This document shows, in pieces, positions 1 to 8,679 of a stretch of 64,000 bases of DNA (the stretch's first letter is position 1; each line of letters opens with the position of its first letter). The position numbers were made by a program, and so were the translations under genes. Source of the DNA: Arthrobacter terricola (GTDB lineage: Bacteria > Actinomycetota > Actinomycetes > Actinomycetales > Micrococcaceae). The stretch covers positions 105,708 through 169,707 of the forward strand of contig NZ_SMRU01000009.1 in assembly GCF_004354015.1 (NCBI RefSeq). The letters run 5' to 3'. The notes below the pieces were generated by a model. It made no database searches. It saw only the letters and a list, made by a program, of their open reading frames with translations, and had not been told where the DNA came from.

Positions 1-632
1 TGGCGGTGGTACCTCAAGTAGCGCCCGATCGTCGCGCTCGTCCCGCCGGTCCCGGCGCCTACGACGATCCACTCGGGGACGGGGTGCTCTTCGAGGGCAA
101 GTTGTTCGAAGATCGATTCCGCGATGTTGTTGTTACCCCGCCAGTCGGTTGCGCGCTCGGCAAACGTGAATTGGTCCATGTAGTAGCCGCCAGTGGTCCG
201 GGCGACGTTTTCGGCCGCTTCGTAGACTTCCGAGGCGTGGTCCACGAGGAGGCAAGCGCCTCCGAATTCCTCGATGAGCGCGATTTTCTCCGGACTGGTG
301 GTCCTGGTCATGACGGCAATGAAGGGCAGGCCGATGAGCCGGGCAAAATACGCTTCAGACACCGCGGTGCTGCCGCTGGACGCTTCAACGATGGTTGTTC
401 CTTCGCTGATCCATCCGTTGACCAAGCCATAGAGGAAGAGCGAGCGGGCCAATCGATGCTTGAGGCTTCCGGAGCGGTGCGTGGATTCGTCCTTGAAATA
501 CAACTGGACGCCCCAGTGTTCGGGAAGGGGAACCGCGTACAGGTGGGTGTCCGCGGATCGGTTGTTCTCGGCTTCGATCCGTCGGATCGCCTCGTTGGCC
601 CATGCCCGGTCCTGGTTGCGCGGAATGCTCAT
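1..632 (-). CDS. PLP-dependent cysteine desulfhydrase/synthase (Cds1-like), 3' end outside window
   Basis: Only the first 210 codons lie in the window; the gene runs off the left edge. The product looks like a fold-type II PLP enzyme of the cysteine synthase family. The expected PLP lysine is K58 in SGSLKHR, followed by the substrate-binding loop [14 protein letters not shown] and the glycine-rich phosphate loop [15 protein letters not shown]. The pattern RSADTHL...KDESTH...[13 protein letters not shown] is close to what I remember of mycobacterial Cds1 (L-cysteine desulfhydrase, releasing H2S, ammonia and pyruvate), so Cds1 is preferred over the biosynthetic CysK/CysM. The ATG at 632 is the only sensible start; the Shine-Dalgarno is weak. 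It is divergent from a sulfurtransferase, which fits a sulfur-metabolism neighbourhood. The exact reaction (desulfhydrase or synthase) cannot be settled from sequence alone. Confidence 0.82.
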   Translation of the reverse strand, partial: MSIPRNQDRAWANEAIRRIEAENNRSADTHLYAVPLPEHWGVQLYFKDESTHRSGSLKHRLARSLFLYGLVNGWISEGTTIVEASSGSTAVSEAYFARLIGLPFIAVMTRTTSPEKIALIEEFGGACLLVDHASEVYEAAENVARTTGGYYMDQFTFAERATDWRGNNNIAESIFEQLALEEHPVPEWIVVGAGTGGTSATIGRYLRYHR

Positions 633-736
633 CGACTCAGCCTACCGGCGGCGCGGGCCAGCGGGGGATAGGCTGGTAGGCGGCCGGGAACCGCACGGCG
701 GCAGACTTTCCGGACCGGCTCGACGAAGGAGATTTG

Positions 737-1609
737 ATGGCCACCCTGATGGACGCAGACACCCTCAAAAACCGCATGGATGCGGGCCTGCGGACGGTAC
801 TTCTTGATGTCCGATGGGTGCTGGGCGATCCGCACGGCCATTCGCACTTCCGGCAGGGGCACATCCCAGGCGCCGTCTACGTCGACTTGCACAACGAGCT
901 GGCCGATCCCACCGCCGAAGGCGAAGGCCGCCATCCTTTGCCGAAGACGGCTGCCCTTCAGCAAAGCGCGCGGGCGTGGGGCGTCAACGACGGCGATACC
1001 GTCGTCGCGTATGACGACAGCGGCAACATGGCAGCGGCCCGGCTGTGGTGGCTCCTTCGCGACGCCGGTTTCCATTCGGTTTTCCTGCTCGACGGCGGAT
1101 TGGGCGCCTGGCGCTCGGCGGGCTATCCGCTGGCGCAGGACGAGGACCATCCCGCACCCGGCAATGTAGTGCTCGGCCACGGGCACATGCCCGCCATCAG
1201 CATGGACGAAGCCGCTGATTGGCACCGCCACGGGATCCTCCTCGACGCCCGCGCCGGCGAGCGCTATCGCGGCGAGATCGAACCCGTCGATCCCCGTGCC
1301 GGACATATTCCCGGAGCCATCAGTGCGCCCACCGGAGCAAACCTCGACTCCGACGGCGCCTTCAGGGATTCGGCCGGTCTACGCGCACGATTCGCGGAGC
1401 TTGGGATCGCCGACGGCACGAAAGTAGCGGTGTATTGCGGTTCAGGGGTGACGGCGTCGCACGAAATCGCTGCCTTGGAGGTTGCCGGCATTAAGGCTGC
1501 CTTGTTCCCGGGTTCCTTCTCGCAATGGTCTTCCTTCGAGCCCAACCCCGTGGCCACCGGAGCGGAGCCGCTTGGCCGTGCCGAAGTCCGGAACCCCGCC
1601 GGCCAGTGA
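737..1609 (+). CDS. sseA: Thiosulfate/3-mercaptopyruvate sulfurtransferase (two rhodanese domains)
   Basis: A 290-residue cytoplasmic sulfurtransferase with tandem rhodanese domains. The N-terminal domain (about 1-135) has VVAYDDSG where an active domain would carry the catalytic cysteine, so it is inactive, as is usual in this family. The C-terminal domain carries C234 in CGSGVTA; that loop resembles 3-mercaptopyruvate sulfurtransferases more than thiosulfate-specific rhodaneses. The ATG at 737 is chosen over the in-frame TTG at 734 because AAGGAG at 726-731 sits 5 bases from it. It is divergent from the cysteine desulfhydrase-like gene, suggesting linked sulfane-sulfur or cysteine catabolism. 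The family assignment is firm; the preferred sulfur donor is inferred from the loop. Confidence 0.9.
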   Translation: MATLMDADTLKNRMDAGLRTVLLDVRWVLGDPHGHSHFRQGHIPGAVYVDLHNELADPTAEGEGRHPLPKTAALQQSARAWGVNDGDTVVAYDDSGNMAAARLWWLLRDAGFHSVFLLDGGLGAWRSAGYPLAQDEDHPAPGNVVLGHGHMPAISMDEAADWHRHGILLDARAGERYRGEIEPVDPRAGHIPGAISAPTGANLDSDGAFRDSAGLRARFAELGIADGTKVAVYCGSGVTASHEIAALEVAGIKAALFPGSFSQWSSFEPNPVATGAEPLGRAEVRNPAGQ

Positions 1610-1700
1610 AGCCGCCAGCCGGTGAAGCCGCCGAATCGGGGGCGTTACGAGCCGTTTCCGGAGAGTGGCACAACATGAGGGGCAGGGGTAGCGTCGAACC

Positions 1701-2864
1701 ATGACTCCCGGACGACCTGTTCCTCCTCCCTTGGGCAAGCACCTTACCTTGGGCGATGCCGACTCCAGTTCGGCCGGCGACGGCGTTCGGACGCTTGCGG
1801 CCGCTTATGGCGCGACGTCTCCCGGGAGCGGTCTTGTCCCGCTGACCATCGTCCGGCGCGCACCCAAGCCCGACGACGTCGAGATCGAGATCGAATTCTG
1901 CGGCCTGTGCCACTCCGATGTTCACTCGACGCGCGGTGAATGGGGAATGCGGAATTATCCGTTGGTCCCGGGACACGAGATCGTGGGCCGGGTCCGCAGC
2001 GTGGGCTCCGCGATTCACGACTTCGCACCCGGGGACAGGGTGGGCGTCGGTTGCCTGGTGGACTCCTGCGGCGAGTGTGAGAGCTGCCTTGAGGGACTGG
2101 AGCAGTACTGTGAACGCGGGAACGTGGGCACGTACGGGGCGAAGGACGCCCGGAATGGCGATTCCATCACGCAGGGGGGCTATTCAACTTCCGTAGTCGT
2201 GGACCGCCGTTTTGTCCTTCGCATTCCCGAAAGCCTGGACCCGGCTGAGGCGGCGCCGCTGCTTTGCGCGGGCATCACTACGTATTCGCCGTTGCGCTAC
2301 TTCGATGTCGAGGAAGGGGACGTCGTGGGAATCGTCGGGCTCGGCGGGTTGGGCCACATCGCCGTCAAGCTCGCGAAGGTGATGGGCGCGCATGTGGTGG
2401 TCTTCACGACGTCGGAGGCCAAGGTCGAAGCGGCACGCGAGTTGGGCGCGGATGGCGTCATTCTTTCGACGGACAGCGACGCCATGGAGGGTGCCGAGCG
2501 CACAGTGGACCTCATCATCGATACCGTGGCGGCTCCGCATGACCTGGATCCCTACTTCCGTTCCTTGCGCCTGGACGGTGCCCTCTTCCAGTTGGGCCTT
2601 CCTGCCACTGACATGCCGCCGGTCAAGCCGGGCTCGTTGATGCGTCGCCGGCTCGCCTACGTCGGATCGTCGATCGGCGGCATTGCCGAGACCCAGGAAA
2701 TGCTGGATTTCTGCGCGGAACACGGAGTCGCGAGCGACATCGAAATCGTCACCGCGGACCAGCTCAACGACGCCTACGACCGCATGGTCGCCGGCGACGT
2801 GAAATACCGCTTCGTCCTAGATACCAAGACACTCCATACCCCTTCGGAAAAGGCAGACGCATGA
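1701..2864 (+). CDS. Zinc-dependent alcohol dehydrogenase, cinnamyl-alcohol dehydrogenase/YahK type
   Basis: A 387-residue medium-chain dehydrogenase. It has the catalytic zinc loop CGLCHSDVH (C67), GHEIVGRV with H92, and a structural zinc lobe with C123, C126, C129 and C137 in the C-x2-C-x2-C-x7-C spacing of the CAD group. The Rossmann motif is GLGGLGHIAVKLAK. It should interconvert aldehydes and alcohols with NADP(H) in the cytoplasm; the substrate is unknown. The first 30 or so residues (proline/serine-rich) precede the normal family start, so the true start could be internal, but no better-supported start codon is evident. The stop overlaps the start of the HIT gene (ATGA, 2861-2864), indicating translational coupling. 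Confidence 0.88.
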   Translation: MTPGRPVPPPLGKHLTLGDADSSSAGDGVRTLAAAYGATSPGSGLVPLTIVRRAPKPDDVEIEIEFCGLCHSDVHSTRGEWGMRNYPLVPGHEIVGRVRSVGSAIHDFAPGDRVGVGCLVDSCGECESCLEGLEQYCERGNVGTYGAKDARNGDSITQGGYSTSVVVDRRFVLRIPESLDPAEAAPLLCAGITTYSPLRYFDVEEGDVVGIVGLGGLGHIAVKLAKVMGAHVVVFTTSEAKVEAARELGADGVILSTDSDAMEGAERTVDLIIDTVAAPHDLDPYFRSLRLDGALFQLGLPATDMPPVKPGSLMRRRLAYVGSSIGGIAETQEMLDFCAEHGVASDIEIVTADQLNDAYDRMVAGDVKYRFVLDTKTLHTPSEKADA

Positions 2865-3289
2865 GCACCCTGTTTACCAAAATCATCAACGGCGAGATTC
2901 CCGGTCGGTTCGTCTGGAAAGACGAGGACGTGGTGGCTTTCCTGACCATTGCTCCGCTCACCGACGGGCATACCTTGGTGGTTCCTCGACAAGAGGTGGA
3001 TCGTTGGACCGACTCGGATCCGGAGCTCCTTGGCAAGGTCATGTCCGTGGCGCAAACCATTGGACAGGCGCAGGTGAAGGTGTTCGGGGCTCCACGGGCC
3101 GGCCTGTCGGTGGTCGGTTTCGAAGTGGAGCACTTCCACGTTCACGTCTTCCCGGCCAACTCGCTGGCCGACTTCGACTTCGGTTCGGTGGACCACCACC
3201 CGGACCCCGCGGTACTCGATGCCAACGCGGCGAAGCTCCGCGCCGGACTGGTCGATGCCGGGCACGCGGAATTCGTGCCGGCGGACTGA
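2861..3289 (+). CDS. HIT family protein (histidine triad hydrolase)
   Basis: A 142-residue histidine-triad protein. The signature HFHVHVFP (H91, H93, H95) forms the alpha-phosphate-binding and nucleophile site of HINT-type hydrolases, which cleave nucleoside phosphoramidates or dinucleoside polyphosphates. The N-terminal stretch STLFTKIINGEIPGRFVW is also typical. The zinc-binding cysteines seen in some HinT proteins are absent. It overlaps the dehydrogenase stop by four bases and is probably co-transcribed with it. The physiological substrate cannot be deduced. Confidence 0.92.
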   Translation: MSTLFTKIINGEIPGRFVWKDEDVVAFLTIAPLTDGHTLVVPRQEVDRWTDSDPELLGKVMSVAQTIGQAQVKVFGAPRAGLSVVGFEVEHFHVHVFPANSLADFDFGSVDHHPDPAVLDANAAKLRAGLVDAGHAEFVPAD

Positions 3290-3310
3290 ACCGCTTCGCA
3301 GGAGATGCGG

Positions 3311-6300
3311 CTACGCCGGCGCCAGTGCCTGGTTGAGCGCGGTCCGGATGCGCTTTTCCGAAACCGAGTACGCCGTGCCGAGTTCGACGGCGAAGAGGCT
3401 CACCCGGAGCTCCTCGATCATCCAGCGCACGCGTGTTAGTTCCGCCCCTGCCCGACGCCCGGGCAGCAAGGCCGACACGGCGTCGTCGTAGTCGTCCTCC
3501 AACGCTTGGACCGCGGACATATTGAGTCCGTCGCGTTGGACGTTGCCGGGGAGCTTCTCAAGGCGCTTCTCGATCGCGGCCAGGTACCTCGGCAGGTGGC
3601 TGAGCTGCGCGTAACCCGACTGTGCCACAAAACCGGGATACACGAGTTGTTCCAGCTGGCTCTTCATGTCGTTGAGGGCGCTGATGAGGGAAAGGCTCGT
3701 GCTGCCCTTGAGTTGCTTCTCGATGCGTCGGGTGCTCGCCAAAACGCGTTCGACGACGGCGGTCACGGTGAATACCGTATCGATCAGATCCGCCCGGACC
3801 AGTTCGTACAGGGCATCGAAGGCCGCTTTGTCCCACGGAAGCTCAGCCGGGACGAGCTTGTCGATGGCTGCGAGAACGCAGTCGGCGATCAACGCTGCCA
3901 CGGAACCGTGCGGGTTCTGGCTGAACGTGAGCTTCTCGGTGTTGTTCAGGTGCTCGAGGACATAGCGGTCCGGGGAAGGAACCCGCAGCGCGAGAAAACG
4001 GATGACACCTCCGCGCATTGCGGCTTCCTGTTCGGTCCGCGTTTGGAAGACACGCAGTGCCACGGACTTGCCTTCGTCCACCAATGCCGGGAAACCGGTG
4101 ACGTCGTGCCCTTTGACCATGCGGGTCACTTGGCGTTGGATCGTCCCGACGGTCCATTGCGTGAGTCCGGTCTGCTCTGCCAGGAAACCGGCGCCCTGCG
4201 GCGCGGGAACGGCTTCGCCGCTGCCCCGGGAAGGCGCGGGTGCCCCTGCGGTCCGCTCCGGCGTCGGGCCCTTGGCGCGGGCGGCCTTCGCGGGCGTTGC
4301 GCCGAGCGACTCGGCGATGGCCCGGCGGGTGGCGGGCGCGAGCTGCTCCTGGAGCGCGGCGAGGTCTTTTCCTTCGCCGAGGACCTTTCCACGGCTGTCG
4401 ACCACTTTGAAACTGACACGGAGGTGGGGAGGCACCGCATCCCAGTTCCAGGAGCCCGGCGGGATGATGTGCCCGCGGAGGCGGCGCAACACCAGTTCGA
4501 GGGACGGTTCGAGCTCGTCCGTCGCGGGATCGAAGCCGTCCTCCAGGGCTGCGGCTGCTTGCCGGGCGACATCGGGTGCTGGAACGAAGTTCTTGCGGAC
4601 CTGTTTCGGCAAGGACTTGATCAAGGCCGTGACGAGGTCCACTCTTTGGCCGGGAATCTGCCAGCGGAAGGCGGCGTCGTCGAGCTGGTTGAGAAAGAGG
4701 ACGGGAACCTCGGCGGTGACGCCGTCGGACGGATTCGGTGGGGAACCGGGCGCCACCGGGTGGAACTCGTAGCTCAGTGGCAGTTCGAAACCCTTGTGCA
4801 GCCAGGTTTTCGGGTACGCGGAATCGTCCAGGGATTCCGCGTCGTCGCTCATCAGGAGCGATTGGTCGAAATCAAGCAGGGTTGGATCCTGCTGGCGGGC
4901 ATCCTTCCACCATTTGTCGAAGTGCCGTTCGGAGACCACGTCCTTGCCGATCCGGGCGTCGTAGAACTCGAAAAGGGTGTGGTCGTCCACCAGGATGTCG
5001 CGGCGGCGCATCCTGGTTTCCAGCTCTTCGATCTCGTTGAGCAAGGCCCGGTTGCGGTGGAAGAACTTGTGGTGGGTTTTCCAGTCGCCCTCCACGAGGG
5101 CATGGCGGATGAAGAGTTCGCGGCACAGTTCGGGGTCGATCCGGCCATAGTTGACTCGGCGGTTCGGGATGATGGGAACGCCGTACAGCGTCACCTTCTC
5201 GTGCGCCATGACCGAGCCGCTCCGGGCAGACCAGTGGGGCTCGCTGTAGGAGTGCTTGACGAGCTCCGGAGCGACTTGCTCGGCCCACAGGGGATCGAAC
5301 TTCGCCGCGATCCTGGCCCACAGCCGGCTGGTTTCCACCAGTTCGGCCGCCATGACGAACGCCGGTGACTTCTTGAAAAGGGCCGAGCCCGGAAAGATCG
5401 CGAAGCGGCTGCCGCGGGCTCCGGCATATTCGCGCTTCCGCTCATCCAGCAGGCCGATGTGGCTCAGCAGGCCGGACAGCAAACTAATGTGGATGCCCTC
5501 GTTGTTGCCCACGGGATCGGCCTCGCGCTTGTTGTCGATCGTGATGCCGAGCGGCTTGGCGAGTTGGCGCAATTGCTGGAAGAGGTCCTGCCACTCGCGG
5601 ATGCGGAGGTAGTTGATGAACTCATTCCTGCACAAACGGCGGAATTGGGTGGAGGAGAGTTCGTGCTGCTTCTCCTGGATGTAGTTCCACAAATTCAGGA
5701 ACCCCGTAAAGTCGGAGTTTTCGTCCCGGAAGCGGGCGTGCTTCTCCGCCGCCAATTGCTGCTTGTCGGTTGGCCGCTCGCGAGGATCCTGGATGGTGAG
5801 TGCAGCTGCCAGGATCATGACTTCCTTCACGCAGCCGCGCTTTCCGGCCTCGACGATCATGCGGCCCAAGCGGGGATCGACCGGCAGTTGCGCGAGTTTC
5901 TGCCCGACGGCGGTCAGCCCGCCGCCGCTGCCCTGGCCGCCCCTTGCTGCCTGGCCGCCTCGGCGCCCGTTTCCGCCGTCGCCGGCCCGGGGCGCGCCCG
6001 CATCACCTGGACGGGCAGCGCTGAGGGCACCGAGCTCGCGCAACAGCATGACGCCGTCGTTGATGGCGCGGGAGTCCGGAGGCTCAACGAACGGAAAGTT
6101 CTCGACGTCTTTAGGGCCCCGGGCCACGCCCATTGCCGTCATCTGCAGGATGACGGCGGCCAGGTTGGTCCTGAGGATCTCGGGATCGGTGAATTGCGGG
6201 CGGGACTCGAAGTCTTCTTCCGAATAGAGCCGGATGGCGATGCCCTCTGAGACACGGCCACAACGGCCCGAGCGCTGACTTGCCGATGCTTGCGAAACAC

Positions 6301-7327
6301 GTTCAATCGGCAGCCGCTGCACTTTGGTCCGGTGCGAGTATCGGGAAATGCGGGCCGTGCCGGTATCGATGACGTACTTGATGCCGGGAACCGTCAGCGA
6401 CGTCTCCGCGACGTTGGTGGCGAGGACGATCCTCCTTTTGCCGCCGGGGTTGAAGACCCTGTGCTGCTCCTGCAGGCTCAACCGGGCGAACAGCGGCAGG
6501 ACTTCGGTGCCGGTCAGCCGCCGATTGGACTGGATCCGGCCGTTAAGCGCCTCCGCGGCGTCCCGGATTTCACGCTCGCCCGAGAAGAAGATCAGGATGT
6601 CTCCCGGCGCTTCGAGGGCGAGTTCGTCGACGGCGTCACACACCGCGTCGAGGGGATCGCGGTCTTCCTCGAGTTCGTCGTCGGACGAGTCCTCATCTTC
6701 GCCGGTTCCGGCGGACGGTTGCGACAGCGGGCGGTAGCGGATTTCCACCGGGTAGGTCCGGCCGGAGACCTCGATGATCGGCGCCGGCTCCTCTTCGCTG
6801 CCGAAATGCTTCGCGAACCGCTCGGGGTCGATTGTGGCCGAGGTGATAATGACCTTCAGGTCCGGCCGCTGCGGCAGGATCCGCTTGAGGTAGCCGAGGA
6901 TGAAGTCGATGTTGAGGCTTCGCTCGTGTGCCTCGTCGATAATGATGGCGCTGTATTTCCGCAGCAGTTTGTCCCGCTGGATTTCCGCCAGGAGGATGCC
7001 GTCGGTCATCAGCTTGATCTTGGTGCCCTTGCTGACCTCGCCGGTGAAGCGGACCTGGAAGCCCACCTCCTGCCCGATCTCCACGCCCATCTCGAAAGCG
7101 ATGCGTTCGGCAACAGTCCTGGCGGCGAGGCGCCGCGGCTGGGTGTGGCCGATCAAACCCTTGTCTCCCAGGCCGAGTTCAAGGCACATCTTGGGGATCT
7201 GGGTGGTCTTGCCGGAACCAGTTTCGCCGGCGATGATGGTCACCTGGTTAGCGGCGATGGCCGCCATCAAGTCCTCGCGGCGCTCGGAGACCGGCAGCTC
7301 TGCGGGGTAGGAAATGTGAAGTGTCAT
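3311..7327 (-). CDS. hrpA: ATP-dependent RNA helicase HrpA (DEAH box)
   Basis: A 1338-residue DEAH-box helicase with the full HrpA architecture. It has Walker A GETGSGKT (34-41), DEAH (131-134), SAT (163-165), motif VI QRSGRCGR, HA2 and OB-fold regions, and the long C-terminal DUF3418 region found in bacterial HrpA. In E. coli HrpA resolves stalled ribosomes and processes mRNA. Two low-complexity inserts are visible: an acidic one after PLSQPSAG, and a glycine/arginine-rich one within the winged-helix part (GDGGNGRRGGQAARGGQG). The start at 7327 lies 13 bases after the WYL-regulator stop, so the two may be co-transcribed although no strong Shine-Dalgarno is visible. Its 3' end converges on the HIT gene. 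Confidence 0.95.
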   Translation of the reverse strand: MTLHISYPAELPVSERREDLMAAIAANQVTIIAGETGSGKTTQIPKMCLELGLGDKGLIGHTQPRRLAARTVAERIAFEMGVEIGQEVGFQVRFTGEVSKGTKIKLMTDGILLAEIQRDKLLRKYSAIIIDEAHERSLNIDFILGYLKRILPQRPDLKVIITSATIDPERFAKHFGSEEEPAPIIEVSGRTYPVEIRYRPLSQPSAGTGEDEDSSDDELEEDRDPLDAVCDAVDELALEAPGDILIFFSGEREIRDAAEALNGRIQSNRRLTGTEVLPLFARLSLQEQHRVFNPGGKRRIVLATNVAETSLTVPGIKYVIDTGTARISRYSHRTKVQRLPIERVSQASASQRSGRCGRVSEGIAIRLYSEEDFESRPQFTDPEILRTNLAAVILQMTAMGVARGPKDVENFPFVEPPDSRAINDGVMLLRELGALSAARPGDAGAPRAGDGGNGRRGGQAARGGQGSGGGLTAVGQKLAQLPVDPRLGRMIVEAGKRGCVKEVMILAAALTIQDPRERPTDKQQLAAEKHARFRDENSDFTGFLNLWNYIQEKQHELSSTQFRRLCRNEFINYLRIREWQDLFQQLRQLAKPLGITIDNKREADPVGNNEGIHISLLSGLLSHIGLLDERKREYAGARGSRFAIFPGSALFKKSPAFVMAAELVETSRLWARIAAKFDPLWAEQVAPELVKHSYSEPHWSARSGSVMAHEKVTLYGVPIIPNRRVNYGRIDPELCRELFIRHALVEGDWKTHHKFFHRNRALLNEIEELETRMRRRDILVDDHTLFEFYDARIGKDVVSERHFDKWWKDARQQDPTLLDFDQSLLMSDDAESLDDSAYPKTWLHKGFELPLSYEFHPVAPGSPPNPSDGVTAEVPVLFLNQLDDAAFRWQIPGQRVDLVTALIKSLPKQVRKNFVPAPDVARQAAAALEDGFDPATDELEPSLELVLRRLRGHIIPPGSWNWDAVPPHLRVSFKVVDSRGKVLGEGKDLAALQEQLAPATRRAIAESLGATPAKAARAKGPTPERTAGAPAPSRGSGEAVPAPQGAGFLAEQTGLTQWTVGTIQRQVTRMVKGHDVTGFPALVDEGKSVALRVFQTRTEQEAAMRGGVIRFLALRVPSPDRYVLEHLNNTEKLTFSQNPHGSVAALIADCVLAAIDKLVPAELPWDKAAFDALYELVRADLIDTVFTVTAVVERVLASTRRIEKQLKGSTSLSLISALNDMKSQLEQLVYPGFVAQSGYAQLSHLPRYLAAIEKRLEKLPGNVQRDGLNMSAVQALEDDYDDAVSALLPGRRAGAELTRVRWMIEELRVSLFAVELGTAYSVSEKRIRTALNQALAPA

Positions 7328-7340
7328 GGCTGCTGACAGT

Positions 7341-8326
7341 CTACTGTGGCGGCGCCTCCGCTTGCAGGACGCGGGTTCCGGCAGCCTTCCCCAACCGCGC
7401 GGCCATGGTGCGGGCGTAATCCTTGAATTCCTCCGGGGCGATGATTTCGAAGTCCATGCCCAAGGATGCGAGGTGGGCGGCAGGCTGCGCCAGGCTGTCC
7501 CAGCCGGCGCGCAGCAGCGTCGCGTTCCCGCCGTCGTCGCTCAAACTGGCCAGTTGCGGACCCACGACGGCGGCCACCTCGCCGAGCGGCGCGTGCAGGC
7601 GGACGACGACGTCATAGCGGTAGGGGGACCGCGTCACGGACCGTTGGACATAATCCGCCAGGTCATTGGCGGGCAGTGGTCGTGGTGAGTATTTCCTGCG
7701 TTCCACGGGCAGTGAAGCGATCCGGTCGGCCCGGAAGGTCCGCCAGTCCTCCCTATCAACGTCCCATGCCACCAAGTACCAGCGTCGGCCGGTGTCCACC
7801 AAACCGTACGGTTCCACGAGCCGCCGCGCGGTATCGCCGTTGGCCTTGGCGTAATCGAAGCTGAGCTGGCGCTTGTCAGCAATGGCGGCTGAAACAACCG
7901 TGAGTTGTTGCGGGTCCACCGACGCTGCATTGCTTGGCAGGTGGTCACGGCAGCTTTCAGCATCGCGAATTTGGGCCGGAGCCGTGAAGGCAGCACTTGC
8001 TCGAGTTTGGCGAGTGCGCGTACCGATGCTTCGCCGATGCCGGCAACAGGACCGGCTGCCACGGAGTTCAATCCCAAGGCGACAGCGAGTGCTTCGTTGT
8101 CGTCTAGGAGGAGCGGCGGGAGCTGGGCTCCCGCACCCAGCTGGTAGCCGCCTGCGATGCCTGGTGACGCATGGATGGGGTATCCGAGGTTCCGGAGTTT
8201 ATCGATGTCGCGCCGGACGGTCCGTTCAGTGACTCCCATGCGCTTGGCCAATTCCGGACCCGACCATTCACGCCGGACCTGCAACAAGGAAAGCAATTGC
8301 AGCAGCCTGGCGGAAGTTTGAATCAT
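7341..8326 (-). pseudogene. YafY/WYL-domain transcriptional regulator interrupted by a one-base frameshift
   Basis: Two reading frames together make one typical DeoR-like WYL regulator of about 325 residues. The upstream frame (start 8326) encodes the N-terminal helix-turn-helix (WSGPELAKRMGVTERTVRRD) and runs to KFAMLKAAVTT. The remainder (WYL domain, KRQLSFDYAKANGD onward, then the C-terminal WCX-type region ending at 7341) is in another frame. Inserting one C in the minus-strand run at about 7940 would join VTT directly to LPSNAASVDPQQL, exactly the expected linker. The break is therefore one missing base, either a real inactivating mutation or a sequencing error. A functional protein would be a ligand-sensing DNA-binding regulator. 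An imperfect dyad GGACGATTGTTGTCC (8369-8383 region, minus strand) lies in the leader and could be its operator. Confidence 0.85.
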
Positions 8327-8430
8327 GGATTGAATCTAGCCCACCATCCAGGCTATACGGACAACAATCGTCCTTATTTGAGGGCACCCTTAACGGGCGG
8401 CGTTGATCCGGCGGGGCTCGGCGGGCGGCG

Positions 8431-8598
8431 CTAGAAGACGCGCGCCGTCCAGCACGAGTTGTTGGGCAGTTCCCGCGAGGTCCACGGCTCTGAACGATCG
8501 GGAGAAATGTTGCTGCTGCCGCCGCGAAGGACCGCCGAAACGGTGCCTGCGAGCGTCATGAGGAGGACGATGAACACTAAGACTCCGACGATTTCCAT
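8431..8598 (-). CDS. Small single-pass membrane protein, 55 aa, function unknown
   Basis: This short gene encodes MEIVGVLVFIVLLMTLAG followed by a polar tail rich in serine, arginine and proline, ending TARVF. One hydrophobic segment (residues about 4-24) predicts an N-terminal membrane anchor with a cytoplasmic tail. A GGAG Shine-Dalgarno lies about five bases upstream of the ATG at 8598. It is transcribed divergently from the GlxA-type regulator, with the 10-bp inverted repeat at 8634-8670 in the shared promoter region, which supports a real gene under that regulator. I do not recognise a family. Homologue conservation would be needed to confirm it. Confidence 0.55.
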   Translation of the reverse strand: MEIVGVLVFIVLLMTLAGTVSAVLRGGSSNISPDRSEPWTSRELPNNSCWTARVF

Positions 8599-8631
8599 GA
8601 CTCCATCGTGTTCCCGATCCCGCCCACAAAA

Positions 8632-8674
8632 CAGTGGCAGAAATGCCCACTATCGACGATTTTCTGCCACACTG
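8632..8674. promoter_or_regulatory. Perfect inverted repeat, likely operator of the GlxA-type regulator
   Basis: GTGGCAGAAA (8634-8643) and TTTCTGCCAC (8661-8670) are perfect 10-bp inverted arms separated by 17 bp, with further partial matching outside (CAG/CTG). The site lies between the start of the small membrane protein (8598, minus) and the ATG of the AraC-type regulator (8680). It sits directly over the regulator's translation leader, as expected for autoregulation. Binding by the adjacent regulator is inferred. Confidence 0.6.
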
Positions 8675-8679
8675 GAATC

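Noticed and set aside
3506..5368. Long 620-codon frame opposite hrpA
   Set aside because: Antisense shadow of a well-supported helicase gene; translation shows no family motif and high GC makes such frames common.
8390..8650. 86-codon minus frame overlapping the small membrane protein
   Set aside because: Arginine-rich shadow in another frame; the 55-residue frame has the Shine-Dalgarno and membrane helix.
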